Shown piece by piece: positions 7,343 through 25,550 of a DNA stretch of 64,000 nucleotides. The stretch is from Sulfurimonas sp. RIFCSPLOWO2_12_36_12 (GTDB lineage Bacteria > Campylobacterota > Campylobacteria > Campylobacterales > Sulfurimonadaceae). Made by a program: the position numbers and the translations under genes. Every line of letters starts with the position of its first letter. The first letter of the stretch is position 1. The stretch is from assembly GCA_001829675.1 (NCBI GenBank), contig MIBZ01000032.1:1-64000 (forward strand), written 5' to 3'. The notes beneath the pieces were generated by a model that had not been told where the DNA came from, ran no database searches, and was given only the letters and a program-made list of their open reading frames with translations.

Positions 7343-7837
7343 ATGTCAAATTTTTTAAGCAGTTTTGATATTAGCGGTTACGGGCTATCGGCTCAGCGTG
7401 TTCGCGTAAACACTATCTCTCAAAATATTGCAAATGCACAAACGACAAGAACTGATGAGGGCGGACCTTACAGAAGAAAAGAAGTTGTATTTAAAGCTAT
7501 TGATTTTAATGAGCAGTTCAACAAAGCAATAAATGGGATGACAGAGAGTGCTAAATATGAAGACCCTTTAAATGAGGGTGCGTTTGGCAAAAAAGTAAAT
7601 CCTGCTATAATGAGCGTTATAGTCGATAAAATCTCACGAGATGACAGAGAGCCAAAAATGAAGTTTGACCCGGCACATCCGGATGCAGATGCAAATGGTT
7701 ATGTTGCCTATCCAAATATTAATCCTGTTATCGAAATGGCCGATTTAGTGGAAGCAACTCGTTCTTATCAGGCTAATGTAGCTGCATATGAAAGTTCAAA
7801 AAATATAGCTAACAGCGCAATTTCGCTGTTACAGTAA
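7343..7837 (+). CDS. flgC: Flagellar basal-body rod protein FlgC
   Basis: Second proximal rod subunit, 164 aa. The N-terminal motif SQNIANAQTTRT corresponds to the rod/hook NIANANT signature. The internal Pro-rich stretch KFDPAHPDADANGYVAYPNI and the C-terminal helix MADLVEATRSYQANVAAYESSK are typical of FlgC. It is translated 10 bp after flgB and ends 14 bp before fliE, with an AAGGGAGATG ribosome-binding region for fliE. It assembles between FlgB and the distal rod FlgG. Confidence 0.96.
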   Translation: MSNFLSSFDISGYGLSAQRVRVNTISQNIANAQTTRTDEGGPYRRKEVVFKAIDFNEQFNKAINGMTESAKYEDPLNEGAFGKKVNPAIMSVIVDKISRDDREPKMKFDPAHPDADANGYVAYPNINPVIEMADLVEATRSYQANVAAYESSKNIANSAISLLQ

Positions 7838-7851
7838 AAGGGAGATGAGTT

Positions 7852-8154
7852 ATGAGTGGTATTGAGAGTATTTCAGGCATTTCGTCTGCCGATTTATTAA
7901 AACAAAAAAGCAAAATAGGGAGTGTTGACAGTGACGATGCCTTTGCAAAGCACTTAAAATCTGCCCTAAATGAAGTAAATGAACTTCAACAAAAAAGCGA
8001 AAATGCTTTAGGCGATATGGCAACAGGGCAGGTAAAAGATTTACATCAAGCAGCACTTGCCATCGGAAAAGCTGAAACAAGCATGAAGCTTATGCTAGAG
8101 ATAAGAAATAAAGCACTTAACGCATATAAAGAATTAGGAAGAACTCAAATATAA
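7852..8154 (+). CDS. fliE: Flagellar hook-basal body complex protein FliE
   Basis: Rod adapter linking the MS ring/export gate to the rod. It is 100 aa, the usual size. The signature C-terminal region LHQAALAIGKAETSMKLMLE and the following IRNKALNAYKELGR are clear FliE features. The preceding helix (FAKHLKSALNEVNELQQKSEN) fits the family. It is the third and last gene of the flgB-flgC-fliE unit. The downstream ftsI has its own probable promoter, although read-through is possible, since this order is kept in Helicobacter. Confidence 0.95.
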   Translation: MSGIESISGISSADLLKQKSKIGSVDSDDAFAKHLKSALNEVNELQQKSENALGDMATGQVKDLHQAALAIGKAETSMKLMLEIRNKALNAYKELGRTQI

Positions 8155-8177
8155 CTGACAACTTCATAAACTTAAAG

Positions 8178-8186
8178 TGCTATAAT
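8178..8186 (+). promoter_or_regulatory. Extended -10 promoter for ftsI
   Basis: TGCTATAAT is an extended -10 element 29 bp before the ftsI ATG. It suggests that the essential division gene is also transcribed independently of the sigma54-driven flagellar unit. Confidence 0.55.
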
Positions 8187-8214
8187 CCTTTTTAAAAACC
8201 AAGACAATTAAAAT

Positions 8215-10002
8215 ATGAATAATCAAAATAAAAGCAAAAAAATATTTCTTCTCTATTCACTTCTTGTGGCTGGTTTTTTACTATTTTTAGGCGTAATGCT
8301 TATCACAACTATAAAATACAGAGACCTCCCGTCACTATATGCACAAAACAGCTCTAAAGCAGTTAGAGGCTCAATAATAAGCGCTGACGGTTTTAACATT
8401 GCAACTACTATAAAACTCTATAAAGCAGTAGTAAACACCTACTATATCGACCCTCAAAAGAGAGAACTTTTTATAAAACTCTTTAGTATTTACTCCGAAA
8501 TTGATGCCAAAGAAGTTGAACAAAGACTAAATAAACAAAAAGGTATAGCCGTACTCAGTTACAACTTACCGCAAAAACAGGCACAATATCTCAAGCAGCT
8601 TGCATTCGAGCTTAGAAGGCTTAAAGTTTTTATTGAGAGAAAAAATCCAATAACCGGTAAAACATCGCTTCATGGACTTAGTATTATTGAAAGTGGAGAG
8701 AGCAGAGAGTACGCATATGATAAACTCTTAACGCCAATAATCGGTTATCCTCATAAGGTTGAAGAGGACGGATACACTTATGTAAAGGGTGTCAAAGGTT
8801 TAGAAAAAAAGTTTGAAAATGAACTTCAACCGAAACAAGATGAGTTAAGTCAAGGTTTAAGGGATATAAACAGCTATATAATTTTAAATAAAAACAGCTT
8901 TACAAAACAAGAAATTAACGGTTTAGATGTAAAGCTCAATATTCCTATTTCGCTTCAAATAAGAGTTGAGAATATGCTTGATATTATGAAAGCGGATTTA
9001 CAAGCCAAAGAGGTGATTGCAACGGTTATGAATTCAACCAACGGCAAGGTTATCGGCATGGCTAGTTCCAACAGATTTTTACCTAAATCTATACAAAAAG
9101 ATGACTATCAATCTCTTAACAGCTCTATGATAGAGTATAGCTTTGAGCCGGGAAGTGTTATTAAAACTGTTATCTTCTCAATTCTTTTAGATAAAGGTTT
9201 AGTCAATCCATATGACATGGTAAATGGGCATAATGGGCGCTATACAATCGGGAAAAAAACAATAACTGATGAACATAAGTTTGATTGGCTTAGTGCCGAA
9301 GATATTATAGTTCATTCATCAAATGTGGGAATAGCTCAAATAGCCCAAAAACTTACAGGATCTGAATTTAACCAAGGTCTAATAGATTTTGGTTTTTCTA
9401 AAGCCTCTACGCCTGACCTTGTGTATGAAAAAGTCGGCTCAGTTCCAAGCACTATGCAACTAAACAATGAGATATATAAAGCAACATGCTCTTATGGCTA
9501 TGGTATGCGCGCAAACCTGATGCAGCTAATCAGAGCATATAGCGCTTTTAACAATAATGGAAGAATTGTTACTCCAAAAATAATCAATTGTTTTATAGAC
9601 AATCACAGAAAAGAGATTACAATCCCAAACGAAGAGCAGATTCAAGTTATAAAAAGCACAACTGCAGATAGAATGAAAAGTATTCTCATAAAAACCGTAA
9701 ATGAGGGAACCGGAGTAAAAGCGAAAACTGCAGGGCTGGAAATAGGCGGTAAAACAGGAACAGCACATATTGTTGAAGAGGGAAAATATGTTAATGAATA
9801 CAATACTGCATTTATTGGTTTTGCTAACGACAAAGAGAGCAAATACTCTATCGGCGTAATTGTTGTAAAACCTAAAAAAAGCCAATTTGCCGCTCAGACA
9901 GCTGTACCGGTCTTTAAAAAAACAATTGATATTTTAGTTGAAGACGGTTACTTAAAACCGACAATTATTGAAGATAACGCTTCAAAGCCAAATGTTATCT
10001 AG
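8215..10002 (+). CDS. ftsI: Peptidoglycan D,D-transpeptidase FtsI (penicillin-binding protein)
   Basis: Septal transpeptidase that cross-links peptidoglycan during division. It is 595 aa. One membrane anchor lies at about residues 10-33, facing the periplasm. A non-penicillin-binding domain with RGSIISADG (51-59) follows. The transpeptidase domain carries SxxK (S314-V-I-K317 in FEPGSVIK), SxN (S368-S-N370) and KTG (K513-T-G). All catalytic motifs are present. It follows fliE by 60 bp, the same flagellar-rod to ftsI order known from H. pylori. The 3' end overlaps the convergent panC by 21 bp, so the two genes share antisense sequence at their ends. Confidence 0.94.
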   Translation: MNNQNKSKKIFLLYSLLVAGFLLFLGVMLITTIKYRDLPSLYAQNSSKAVRGSIISADGFNIATTIKLYKAVVNTYYIDPQKRELFIKLFSIYSEIDAKEVEQRLNKQKGIAVLSYNLPQKQAQYLKQLAFELRRLKVFIERKNPITGKTSLHGLSIIESGESREYAYDKLLTPIIGYPHKVEEDGYTYVKGVKGLEKKFENELQPKQDELSQGLRDINSYIILNKNSFTKQEINGLDVKLNIPISLQIRVENMLDIMKADLQAKEVIATVMNSTNGKVIGMASSNRFLPKSIQKDDYQSLNSSMIEYSFEPGSVIKTVIFSILLDKGLVNPYDMVNGHNGRYTIGKKTITDEHKFDWLSAEDIIVHSSNVGIAQIAQKLTGSEFNQGLIDFGFSKASTPDLVYEKVGSVPSTMQLNNEIYKATCSYGYGMRANLMQLIRAYSAFNNNGRIVTPKIINCFIDNHRKEITIPNEEQIQVIKSTTADRMKSILIKTVNEGTGVKAKTAGLEIGGKTGTAHIVEEGKYVNEYNTAFIGFANDKESKYSIGVIVVKPKKSQFAAQTAVPVFKKTIDILVEDGYLKPTIIEDNASKPNVI

Positions 10003-10803
10003 CAGTCTGGTTGTACCTACTTTTACTTCAACTAAAATAATCGTATTTCCAATTTCTATATGTGCAAGCTGATTGAAATCTCGGTTTAAAATCTCAACAT
10101 AAAAAATATGCAGTGGCGAAAGAATTTCTCTCATACCTGATATTATCTCCTTAGCATCTAGCACTCCTCTTGTAACCATTACAGTCGCATTACGAAGAGA
10201 TGAGGCTATCTTAAGCGCTTCTTCCCTTTGTGATGGAGTCAAGTAGGCATTTCTGCTGCTAAGAGCAAGTCCGTCTTTTTCACGAACCGTATCGACGGCA
10301 ACTATCTCTACGCTCATAAAAAATTGTTTTACCATTAAAGAGATAAGGTTTAACTGCTGCGCATCTTTCTTTCCGAAATATGCTCTTGTCGGATTTACTA
10401 TATTTAGAAGCTTTATTACAACTGTTAAAACGCCGTTAAAATGCCCCGGTCGGCTTGAGCCTTCCAAAACATAACCTCTAACTTTTGGTGCCAATACTGA
10501 AACTTCATCTTCTGCATAAATATCATCGACATGCGGAAAAAAGAGAACATCAACTCCACTGAGCTGACACAACTTTTTATCGGCTTCATCTTTTTTCGGA
10601 TATTTGTCTAAATCTTCGTCTTTTAAGAACTGAGTCGGGTTTAAAAATATGGAAACTATAACTAAATCATTTTGCTCTTTTGCTTTTTTGATAAGTGATA
10701 TATGCCCCTCGTGTAAAGCGCCCATAGTCGGAACAAACCCAACAGAGCAATTGTAATTTTTTAAATAATTTTTTAATTCTAAGGGACTAGAAATAATCTT
10801 CAT
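9982..10803 (-). CDS. panC: Pantothenate synthetase (pantoate-beta-alanine ligase)
   Basis: Condenses pantoate with beta-alanine using ATP to make pantothenate, the coenzyme A precursor. I chose the ATG at 10803 (273 aa, MKIISSPLEL...); an upstream ATG at 10842 would overlap the promoter and add 13 atypical residues. The nucleotidyltransferase signature PTMGALHEGHISLI (HIGH-type) lies near the N-terminus. SRPGHFNGV, YFGKKDAQQ and LALSSRNAYL are PanC active-site stretches. The beta-alanine source PanD is encoded about 35 kb away. Convergent 21-bp overlap with ftsI. Confidence 0.96.
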   Translation of the reverse strand: MKIISSPLELKNYLKNYNCSVGFVPTMGALHEGHISLIKKAKEQNDLVIVSIFLNPTQFLKDEDLDKYPKKDEADKKLCQLSGVDVLFFPHVDDIYAEDEVSVLAPKVRGYVLEGSSRPGHFNGVLTVVIKLLNIVNPTRAYFGKKDAQQLNLISLMVKQFFMSVEIVAVDTVREKDGLALSSRNAYLTPSQREEALKIASSLRNATVMVTRGVLDAKEIISGMREILSPLHIFYVEILNRDFNQLAHIEIGNTIILVEVKVGTTRLLDNIWL

Positions 10804-10820
10804 TTTAAGCCTCAATTTAA

Positions 10821-10836
10821 TATAATCGCAATTATA
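10821..10836. promoter_or_regulatory. Divergent back-to-back -10 boxes (panC / prfB)
   Basis: TATAAT on the plus strand (10821-10826, for prfB) and TATAAT on the minus strand (read as ATTATA at 10831-10836, for panC) are 4 bp apart. Predicted start sites fall inside or next to the opposing -10 box, so the two polymerases could not bind together. Confidence 0.5.
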
Positions 10837-10855
10837 CAACAATGGAACAAATTTT

Positions 10856-11953
10856 ATGGATAACTACGAATATACAGAGCTTTTAAAAAATCTTTCAAAA
10901 AAAATGAACAATATTACTGATGTTATTGAACCGGATAAACTTCAAGCAAGACTGGTTGAAATTGATGAGCTGGAAAATTCACAAGATTTTTGGAACGATG
11001 CAGCTAATGCCGCAGTAATTCAAAAAGAGAAAACTCAATGCGAACGAAAGCTTAAAAAGTACAACCTTGCTAAAAATGCGATTGATGATGCAAAAGAGCT
11101 ATATGAAATGGCTAAAGATGAAAATGACGAAGATTTAGTTGCAGAGTGTTTTAGCGCAGCGGATGGGATTGAGCAGCTAATACGCACAATGGAAATTGAA
11201 GTTCTTCTAAGCGAAGAGACAGATGCAAATAACGCTATTTTATCTATTCATCCGGGAGCCGGCGGAACAGAGTCTCAAGATTGGGCTTCTATGCTTCTTA
11301 GAATGTATAAGAGATTTGCAGAGAGACGCGGATGGAGCGTTGAAGTGCTAGATTATCAAGCGGGTGATGAAGCCGGCATAAAAGATGTCTCCCTTCTTAT
11401 AACAGGCGAGAATGCTTATGGTTACCTAAAAGTTGAAAACGGTATTCACAGGCTTGTTCGTATCTCTCCTTTTGATTCTAATGCTAAAAGACACACATCA
11501 TTTAGCTCTGTTATGGTCTCTCCGGAAGTTGATGACAATATAAACATAGAGATAGAAGACAGAGATATTCGCGTAGATACTTACCGTTCAAGCGGTGCCG
11601 GCGGACAACATGTCAACAAAACAGAATCAGCTATCCGCATAACCCATCTAAAAACAAATGTAGTCGTACAATGCCAAAATGACAGAAGTCAACACAAGAA
11701 CAGAGCTACTGCCATGAAGATGCTAAAATCAAGACTCTATGAGTTAGAGCTGGAAGCTCAAAAAGCCCAAATTGCCGGAATTGCCAAGAGTGAGATAGGA
11801 TGGGGGCATCAGATTCGCTCTTATGTAATGCAGCCATATCAGCAGATTAAAGACACAAGAAGCAATGTTGCATACTCAAATGTAAGTGCAATTTTAGACG
11901 GAGACATTGACAAGATGATTGAAGATGTACTAATTTCACAAAATCGTTCTTAG
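10856..11953 (+). CDS. prfB: Peptide chain release factor 2
   Basis: Class I release factor reading UGA and UAA stop codons. It is 365 aa in one uninterrupted frame. The peptidyl-hydrolase GGQ is at 249-251 ([14 protein letters not shown]) and the SPF tripeptide typical of RF2 stop recognition is at 204-206. The N-terminal coiled-coil domain is complete. Many bacteria encode RF2 with a programmed +1 frameshift near codon 25; here no in-frame UGA or second frame is needed, so that autoregulation is absent. Divergent from panC. Confidence 0.96.
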   Translation: MDNYEYTELLKNLSKKMNNITDVIEPDKLQARLVEIDELENSQDFWNDAANAAVIQKEKTQCERKLKKYNLAKNAIDDAKELYEMAKDENDEDLVAECFSAADGIEQLIRTMEIEVLLSEETDANNAILSIHPGAGGTESQDWASMLLRMYKRFAERRGWSVEVLDYQAGDEAGIKDVSLLITGENAYGYLKVENGIHRLVRISPFDSNAKRHTSFSSVMVSPEVDDNINIEIEDRDIRVDTYRSSGAGGQHVNKTESAIRITHLKTNVVVQCQNDRSQHKNRATAMKMLKSRLYELELEAQKAQIAGIAKSEIGWGHQIRSYVMQPYQQIKDTRSNVAYSNVSAILDGDIDKMIEDVLISQNRS

Positions 11954-11976
11954 GTTTAAAGATAAAAATCTCCGAC

Positions 11977-12690
11977 ATGAATATACTCAAAGAATTCAGC
12001 GTTAATGATAAGTGTTCTTATCTCTCAGATAAAGAGCAAACAACACACTATAAAGTCATTGAGGAGTGTTCTAGAGCGTATACTCAAGAGTTGATTGAGA
12101 GAGGATACAGACGATTTGGAAAGATGTATTTTAGACCGGTTTGCTCCTCTTGTGATGAGTGCAAAAGTATAAAAATTGATGTAGAAAATTTCGAATTTTC
12201 TTCATCACAAAGAAGAGTTATAAGAAAAGCCTCTAATATTAAAAGCTATATCCAGCAACCGTCTATGAGCAGGTCTCATTTAGAACTTTTTGAGAAGTAC
12301 CATCTTTTCATGAAAGAGAAAAAAGGGTGGAGCCACACTGCATCAACTGCGCAAAGCTATTACAGCTCTTTTGTAGACGGACATAATGACTTTGGGTATG
12401 AAATTTTATACTATATGGATGATAAACTTATCGGAGTAGATTTGATTGATATTTTAGAAGATGGGATTTCATCTATCTATTTTTATTATGACCCTGACTA
12501 TACACAATACTCGCTTGGTAAACTCTCTTTATATTACCAGATAATGCTTGCAAAACAAAATCAAAAAAAATGGATTTATTTAGGCTACTATGTTAAAGAT
12601 TGCCCGTCTCTCTCATATAAATCGCACTATAAACCATATATTACGCTGAGTGGTAAGCCTGACATGAATGAAGAACCTAAATGGATTTAA
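11977..12690 (+). CDS. bpt: Aspartate/glutamate leucyltransferase (Bpt family)
   Basis: N-end-rule transferase that adds leucine from Leu-tRNA to proteins starting with Asp or Glu, marking them for ClpSAP degradation. The 237 aa match the Bpt/ATE1-like family: GYRRFGKMYFRPVCSSC with the CxxCxxC cluster (CSSCDECK) in the N-terminal domain, and the acetyltransferase-like C-terminal half with SIYFYYDPDYTQYSLGK and YLGYYVKDCPSLSYKSHYKP, both well conserved. Located 23 bp after prfB in the same direction. The leucyl rather than arginyl specificity is assumed from the bacterial subfamily. Confidence 0.92.
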   Translation: MNILKEFSVNDKCSYLSDKEQTTHYKVIEECSRAYTQELIERGYRRFGKMYFRPVCSSCDECKSIKIDVENFEFSSSQRRVIRKASNIKSYIQQPSMSRSHLELFEKYHLFMKEKKGWSHTASTAQSYYSSFVDGHNDFGYEILYYMDDKLIGVDLIDILEDGISSIYFYYDPDYTQYSLGKLSLYYQIMLAKQNQKKWIYLGYYVKDCPSLSYKSHYKPYITLSGKPDMNEEPKWI

Positions 12691-12723
12691 AGCAATTAAA
12701 TTGAAAAAATATCCGTATATTGA

Positions 12724-12729
12724 TATAAT
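12724..12729 (+). promoter_or_regulatory. -10 box placing transcription start at the ATG of the 73-aa gene
   Basis: TATAAT (in TTGATATAATCACGCC) ends 6 bp before the ATG at 12736. Start sites usually lie 6-8 bp after the -10 box, so the mRNA would be nearly leaderless; no ribosome-binding site is visible. Confidence 0.4.
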
Positions 12730-12735
12730 CACGCC

Positions 12736-12957
12736 ATGATTAAAAAAATAAAAATTGAACTAATTTACTTTTGCGTTATATTGTTGATTTTAGCCGTGTT
12801 GCAACACTCTGATTTACTGCACTCTCCCTTACAAAGAGCTAATTTAATGGCGGAAAAAGAGAACTATTTGCATCCATTGCTTTGGACTTCTGCGGTTTAT
12901 GTTGTTGTAGGATTTTTTAGGCTGATTGTTAAGTTTTTTAGAAAAATAAGAGGGTAA
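12736..12957 (+). CDS. Small two-helix membrane protein of unknown function
   Basis: A 73-aa hypothetical. Two hydrophobic segments (about residues 8-24, IELIYFCVILLILAVLQ; and 48-66, LLWTSAVYVVVGFFRLIV) are separated by a polar loop, with a basic tail KFFRKIRG suggesting a cytoplasmic C-terminus. I recognise no family. The gene has a TATAAT box immediately upstream and ends at a perfect hairpin shared with fusA. The good promoter position and codon use argue that it is real. Confidence 0.6.
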   Translation: MIKKIKIELIYFCVILLILAVLQHSDLLHSPLQRANLMAEKENYLHPLLWTSAVYVVVGFFRLIVKFFRKIRG

Positions 12958-12983
12958 TAATACTTCTAAAAAGAAGTATTATT
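12956..12983. terminator. Hairpin between the 73-aa gene and convergent fusA
   Basis: Perfect 12-bp inverted repeat AATAATACTTCT (12956-12967), loop AAAA, AGAAGTATTATT (12972-12983). It lies between two convergent genes, so it can serve both transcripts. It lacks a long U tract. Confidence 0.6.
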
Positions 12984-12991
12984 AAATTTGT

Positions 12992-15082
12992 CTAGCCATT
13001 TCTCTTTTTAATGATCTCTTCAGATACATTTCTTGGAACTTCTTCATAATGATCGAATTCCATAGAGTAAGTAGCTCTACCTTGAGTAGCAGAACGAAGA
13101 TCAGTTGAGTAACCAAACATCTCTGCAAGTGGAACAAACGCATCAACAATTTTGTTACCTGAACGGTCACTCATATTGCTAACTTGTCCACGACGACGGT
13201 TAAGGTCACCGATTACATCTCCCATATAAGCTTCTGGAACTTCTACTTCGACTTTCATAAGTGGCTCTAGTATAGCCGGTCTAGCTTTTCTACATCCCTC
13301 TTTGAAGCCCATTGAAGCAGCAAGTTTAAATGCCATTTCGTTTGAGTCAACTTCATGATATGAACCATCATATAGAGTAATATCGATATCTTCCATCGGA
13401 TAACCCGCAAGTACACCATTGCTCATGGTCTCTGCACAACCTTTTTCAACAGCTGGAATATACTCTTTTGGAACTGCTCCACCTTTGATTTCATTGTGGA
13501 AAACAAAACCTGTACCAGCTTCACCCGGCTTGATTGTTAAGTAAACATGCCCAAATGCACCACGACCGCCTGATTGCTTAGCATACTTGTACTCTTGGTT
13601 AACTGTATCTTTGATAGTTTCACGGTAAGAAACCTGTGGCGCGCCAACTTCAGCTTCTACTTTAAACTCTCTCTTCATACGGTCAACTAGGATTTCAAGG
13701 TGAAGTTCACCCATTCCTGAGATAATAGTTTGACCTGTCTCTTCATCTGTACGAACTCTAAAAGATGGATCTTCAGCAGCAAGTTTACCTAGAGCAAGAC
13801 CCATTTTTTCTTGGTCAGCTTTAGTTTTTGGCTCAACTGCAACAGAGATAACCGGTTCTGGGAAAACCATACGCTCTAGAACAACCGTATCATCCGGATC
13901 ACAAAGAGTATCTCCAGTAGTTGTGTATTTAAGACCAACAACTGCACCGATTTCGCCGGCATAAATCTCTTTAATCTCTTCGCGTTTGATAGCATGCATC
14001 TTAACAATACGGCCTATGCGCTCTTTCTTATCTTTTGTTGAGTTATGAACAAATGAACCTGCTTCTAGTGAACCGCGGTAAACACGGATAAAAGTCAATG
14101 TTCCAACAAATGGGTCTGTCATAATCTTAAACGCCAATGATGCAAATTTACCATCATCAGTTGATGGAACAACAACTTCAACAGTTTCGTCATCCATCAT
14201 CGTTCCTTTGATCGGAGCGCACTCAACTGGAGACGGAAGATATGCAACAACAGCATCAAGAAGAGTTTGAACACCTTTGTTTTTAAATGCAGTTCCAGCA
14301 GTCATCGGAACAATATGCATACCGATTGTAGCAGCTTTAATTCCTGCAATAATCTCTTCTTCAGTTAATGCTTCACCCTCTAAATATTTTTCAGCTAGGT
14401 GCTCATTACCATCAACTTCAGATATTGATTCAATCATTTTTTCACGATATTCTGCAGCTTTATCTAACATATCTGCCGGAATTTCTTCCACATGATAGTT
14501 AGATCCCATTTCAGCATCTTTATCCCATATAATAGCTTTCATTTTCACAAGATCTACTATACCTGCAAAACTCTCTTCTTGCCCGATAGGAAGCTGAATT
14601 GGAACCGGATTGCCTTTTAAACGATCACGAATTTGTCTCTCAACTTCATAAAAGTTTGCACCTGTTCTGTCCATTTTGTTAACAAATACGATTGATGGCA
14701 CGCCATAACGATTTCTTTGTCTCCAAACTGTTTCAGATTGAGGTTGAACACCGCCAACAGCACAAAATACTGATACGGCACCATCAAGAACACGCATAGA
14801 TCTCTCAACTTCAATAGTAAAGTCAACGTGACCCGGAGTGTCGATAATATTAATCTGCTTGCCATCCCATTCACATGTTGTTGCAGCAGAAGTAATAGTA
14901 ATACCACGCTCTTGCTCTTGTTCCATCCAGTCCATAGTAGCAGCGCCATCATGAACCTCACCTATTTTATGCTCACGCCCTGTATAAAATAATATTCTCT
15001 CAGTTGTTGTAGTTTTACCCGCATCAATGTGAGCAGCAATACCAATATTTCTTACATCTTCTAGTTTATGTGATCTTGCCAT
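12992..15082 (-). CDS. fusA: Elongation factor G
   Basis: Ribosomal translocation GTPase, 696 aa, full length. G1 [12 protein letters not shown] (about 17-28), [11 protein letters not shown] switch region, DTPGHVDFT (G3) and NKMDRTG (G4) are intact. Domains II-V follow, with GMGELHLEI and [14 protein letters not shown] near the C-terminus. Last gene of rpsL-rpsG-fusA, 12 bp after rpsG; unlike the E. coli str operon, tuf is not next but lies upstream at the tRNA cluster, as in other Campylobacterota. The transcript ends at the hairpin at 12956-12983. Confidence 0.98.
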   Translation of the reverse strand: MARSHKLEDVRNIGIAAHIDAGKTTTTERILFYTGREHKIGEVHDGAATMDWMEQEQERGITITSAATTCEWDGKQINIIDTPGHVDFTIEVERSMRVLDGAVSVFCAVGGVQPQSETVWRQRNRYGVPSIVFVNKMDRTGANFYEVERQIRDRLKGNPVPIQLPIGQEESFAGIVDLVKMKAIIWDKDAEMGSNYHVEEIPADMLDKAAEYREKMIESISEVDGNEHLAEKYLEGEALTEEEIIAGIKAATIGMHIVPMTAGTAFKNKGVQTLLDAVVAYLPSPVECAPIKGTMMDDETVEVVVPSTDDGKFASLAFKIMTDPFVGTLTFIRVYRGSLEAGSFVHNSTKDKKERIGRIVKMHAIKREEIKEIYAGEIGAVVGLKYTTTGDTLCDPDDTVVLERMVFPEPVISVAVEPKTKADQEKMGLALGKLAAEDPSFRVRTDEETGQTIISGMGELHLEILVDRMKREFKVEAEVGAPQVSYRETIKDTVNQEYKYAKQSGGRGAFGHVYLTIKPGEAGTGFVFHNEIKGGAVPKEYIPAVEKGCAETMSNGVLAGYPMEDIDITLYDGSYHEVDSNEMAFKLAASMGFKEGCRKARPAILEPLMKVEVEVPEAYMGDVIGDLNRRRGQVSNMSDRSGNKIVDAFVPLAEMFGYSTDLRSATQGRATYSMEFDHYEEVPRNVSEEIIKKRNG

Positions 15083-15094
15083 AAATTTATCCTA

Positions 15095-15574
<480 letters not shown>

Positions 15575-15640
15575 TTACTTCAATTTTTTTTAAATTTACT
15601 CAAAATATATCACTTAAGATATATCCTGTGCTACTTTTTT

Positions 15641-16018
15641 TTACTTTTTCTTAGGTCTCTTAGTTCCGTATTTAGAACGAGCAACCGTACGATTAGCAAC
15701 ACCTGCAGTATCTAATGCACCACGAACGATATGGTACTTAACACCAGGTAAATCTTTGATACGACCACCACGAACAAGAACGATTGAGTGCTCTTGAAGG
15801 TTGTGACCCTCACCACCGATATAAGAAATAACTTCAAAACCTGAAGTTAAACGAACTTTTGCAACTTTTCTTAAAGCCGAGTTAGGTTTTTTTGGTGTTG
15901 TTGTGTAAACACGAGTACAAACACCACGACGCTGTGGACATGATACAAGAGCCGGCGATTTTGATTTTTTAACCGCGCGTTTACGCTCATTGCGAATCAA
16001 TTGATTGATTGTAGGCAT
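15641..16018 (-). CDS. rpsL: Small ribosomal subunit protein uS12
   Basis: Decoding-centre protein, 125 aa. The [18 protein letters not shown] loop carries the lysines where streptomycin-resistance changes usually arise; the sequence is wild type there (PKKPNS). The second loop ([13 protein letters not shown]) carries the other conserved resistance-associated lysine region. First gene of rpsL-rpsG-fusA, transcribed from a promoter in the 200-bp gap after rpoC. Confidence 0.98.
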   Translation of the reverse strand: MPTINQLIRNERKRAVKKSKSPALVSCPQRRGVCTRVYTTTPKKPNSALRKVAKVRLTSGFEVISYIGGEGHNLQEHSIVLVRGGRIKDLPGVKYHIVRGALDTAGVANRTVARSKYGTKRPKKK

Positions 16019-16086
16019 ACAATTCCTTTACTTAATTTTTCCAGTAGAATTTAACTCACTATTTTTTAGGGAGTTATAGACGCGTG

Positions 16087-16092
16087 ATTATA
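16087..16092 (-). promoter_or_regulatory. -10 box for rpsL-rpsG-fusA
   Basis: On the minus strand TATAAT follows a T-rich tract (TTTATTATATTTTTAT), the usual sigma70 form in this phylum, about 70 bp before the rpsL ATG. It suggests that the str genes are transcribed independently of rpoBC. Confidence 0.5.
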
Positions 16093-16206
16093 ATAAAAAT
16101 ATAATAAATAAATGCTTAATTTAAGTGCAAATTAATATATGGCGTTTTATGTGAGAAATAATAGCTATTGCATAAATGTAGAATAAAATATTTGCTTTAA
16201 ATTACT

Positions 16207-24876
<8,670 letters not shown>

Positions 24877-24901
24877 CTACCTCGATGAGTTGTTATTAAG
24901 A

Positions 24902-25090
24902 CTTAATCTTAAAGATTAAGGTTATCGTATCTAGGCGTCCCTAGATGATTTTTAGCTCAAAAGTTAGAGCTCTTTTACAGTGCTTATAAACGACATAAGG
25001 GCACTTTTACGAAGGGATAAATATCCATTCGCAAAAGCGCCCAAAAGTTCGTGGAATACACAGAAAAACTAATTTTTCTGTGCCCACGAC
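24902..25090 (-). promoter_or_regulatory. Structured rplL-rpoB spacer (attenuator/processing candidate)
   Basis: Five to six hairpins occupy the spacer. The strongest are: stem F, CACAGAAAAA (25059-25068), loop of 4, TTTTTCTGTG (25073-25082), with outer CGTGG/CCACG; and stem E, 24999-25013 with 25028-25042, a 15-bp stem completed by two G-U pairs in the minus-strand RNA, continued by GGATA/TATCC. Smaller ones are CTTAATC/GATTAAG (24902-24920) and ATCTAGG/CCTAGAT (24929-24946). In E. coli this spacer holds a partial terminator and an RNase III site; a similar role is inferred. Confidence 0.6.
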
Positions 25091-25103
25091 TATGTAGTAA
25101 AAA

Positions 25104-25472
25104 TTATTTAACTTCTACTTTTGCACCAGCTTCTTCTAGTTGCTTTTTAGCATCCATAGCTGTTTCTTTATCTACACCCTCTTTGATTGTTGAAGGTACA
25201 TTTTCTGTTGCGTCTTTAGCTTCTTTTAGACCTAAACCTGTAAGAGCACGAACAACTTTAATTACATTGATTTTTTTATCGCCAGCATCAAGAATAACAA
25301 CATTGAATTCTGTTTGCTCTTCAACAGCAGCAGCTGCTACAGCACCACCAGCAACAGCAACAGGCTGAGCAGATACACCAAATTTTTCTTCAAACTCTTT
25401 TACCAATTCAGAAAGTTCTAATACAGAAAGTCCTGAGATAAACTCTAATACATCTTGTTTAGTTATAGCCAT
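25104..25472 (-). CDS. rplL: Large ribosomal subunit protein bL12 (L7/L12)
   Basis: Stalk protein that recruits translation GTPases. 122 aa: N-terminal dimerisation domain ([24 protein letters not shown]), an Ala-rich hinge ([14 protein letters not shown]), and a C-terminal globular domain with [21 protein letters not shown]. It lies 78 bp after rplJ and is followed by the structured spacer before rpoB. As multiple copies are needed per ribosome, partial termination after rplL would fit. Confidence 0.97.
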   Translation of the reverse strand: MAITKQDVLEFISGLSVLELSELVKEFEEKFGVSAQPVAVAGGAVAAAAVEEQTEFNVVILDAGDKKINVIKVVRALTGLGLKEAKDATENVPSTIKEGVDKETAMDAKKQLEEAGAKVEVK

Positions 25473-25550
25473 AATATAGCTCCTTAATTTTATTTTTTTT
25501 ATTTATACGATATCGGAAATAGTTCCGTTATCAATGCAAAAGCTTAATTA

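Noticed and set aside
10856-10940. Programmed +1 frameshift in prfB
   Set aside because: The RF2 frame is continuous from the ATG through GGQ; there is no in-frame stop near codon 25.
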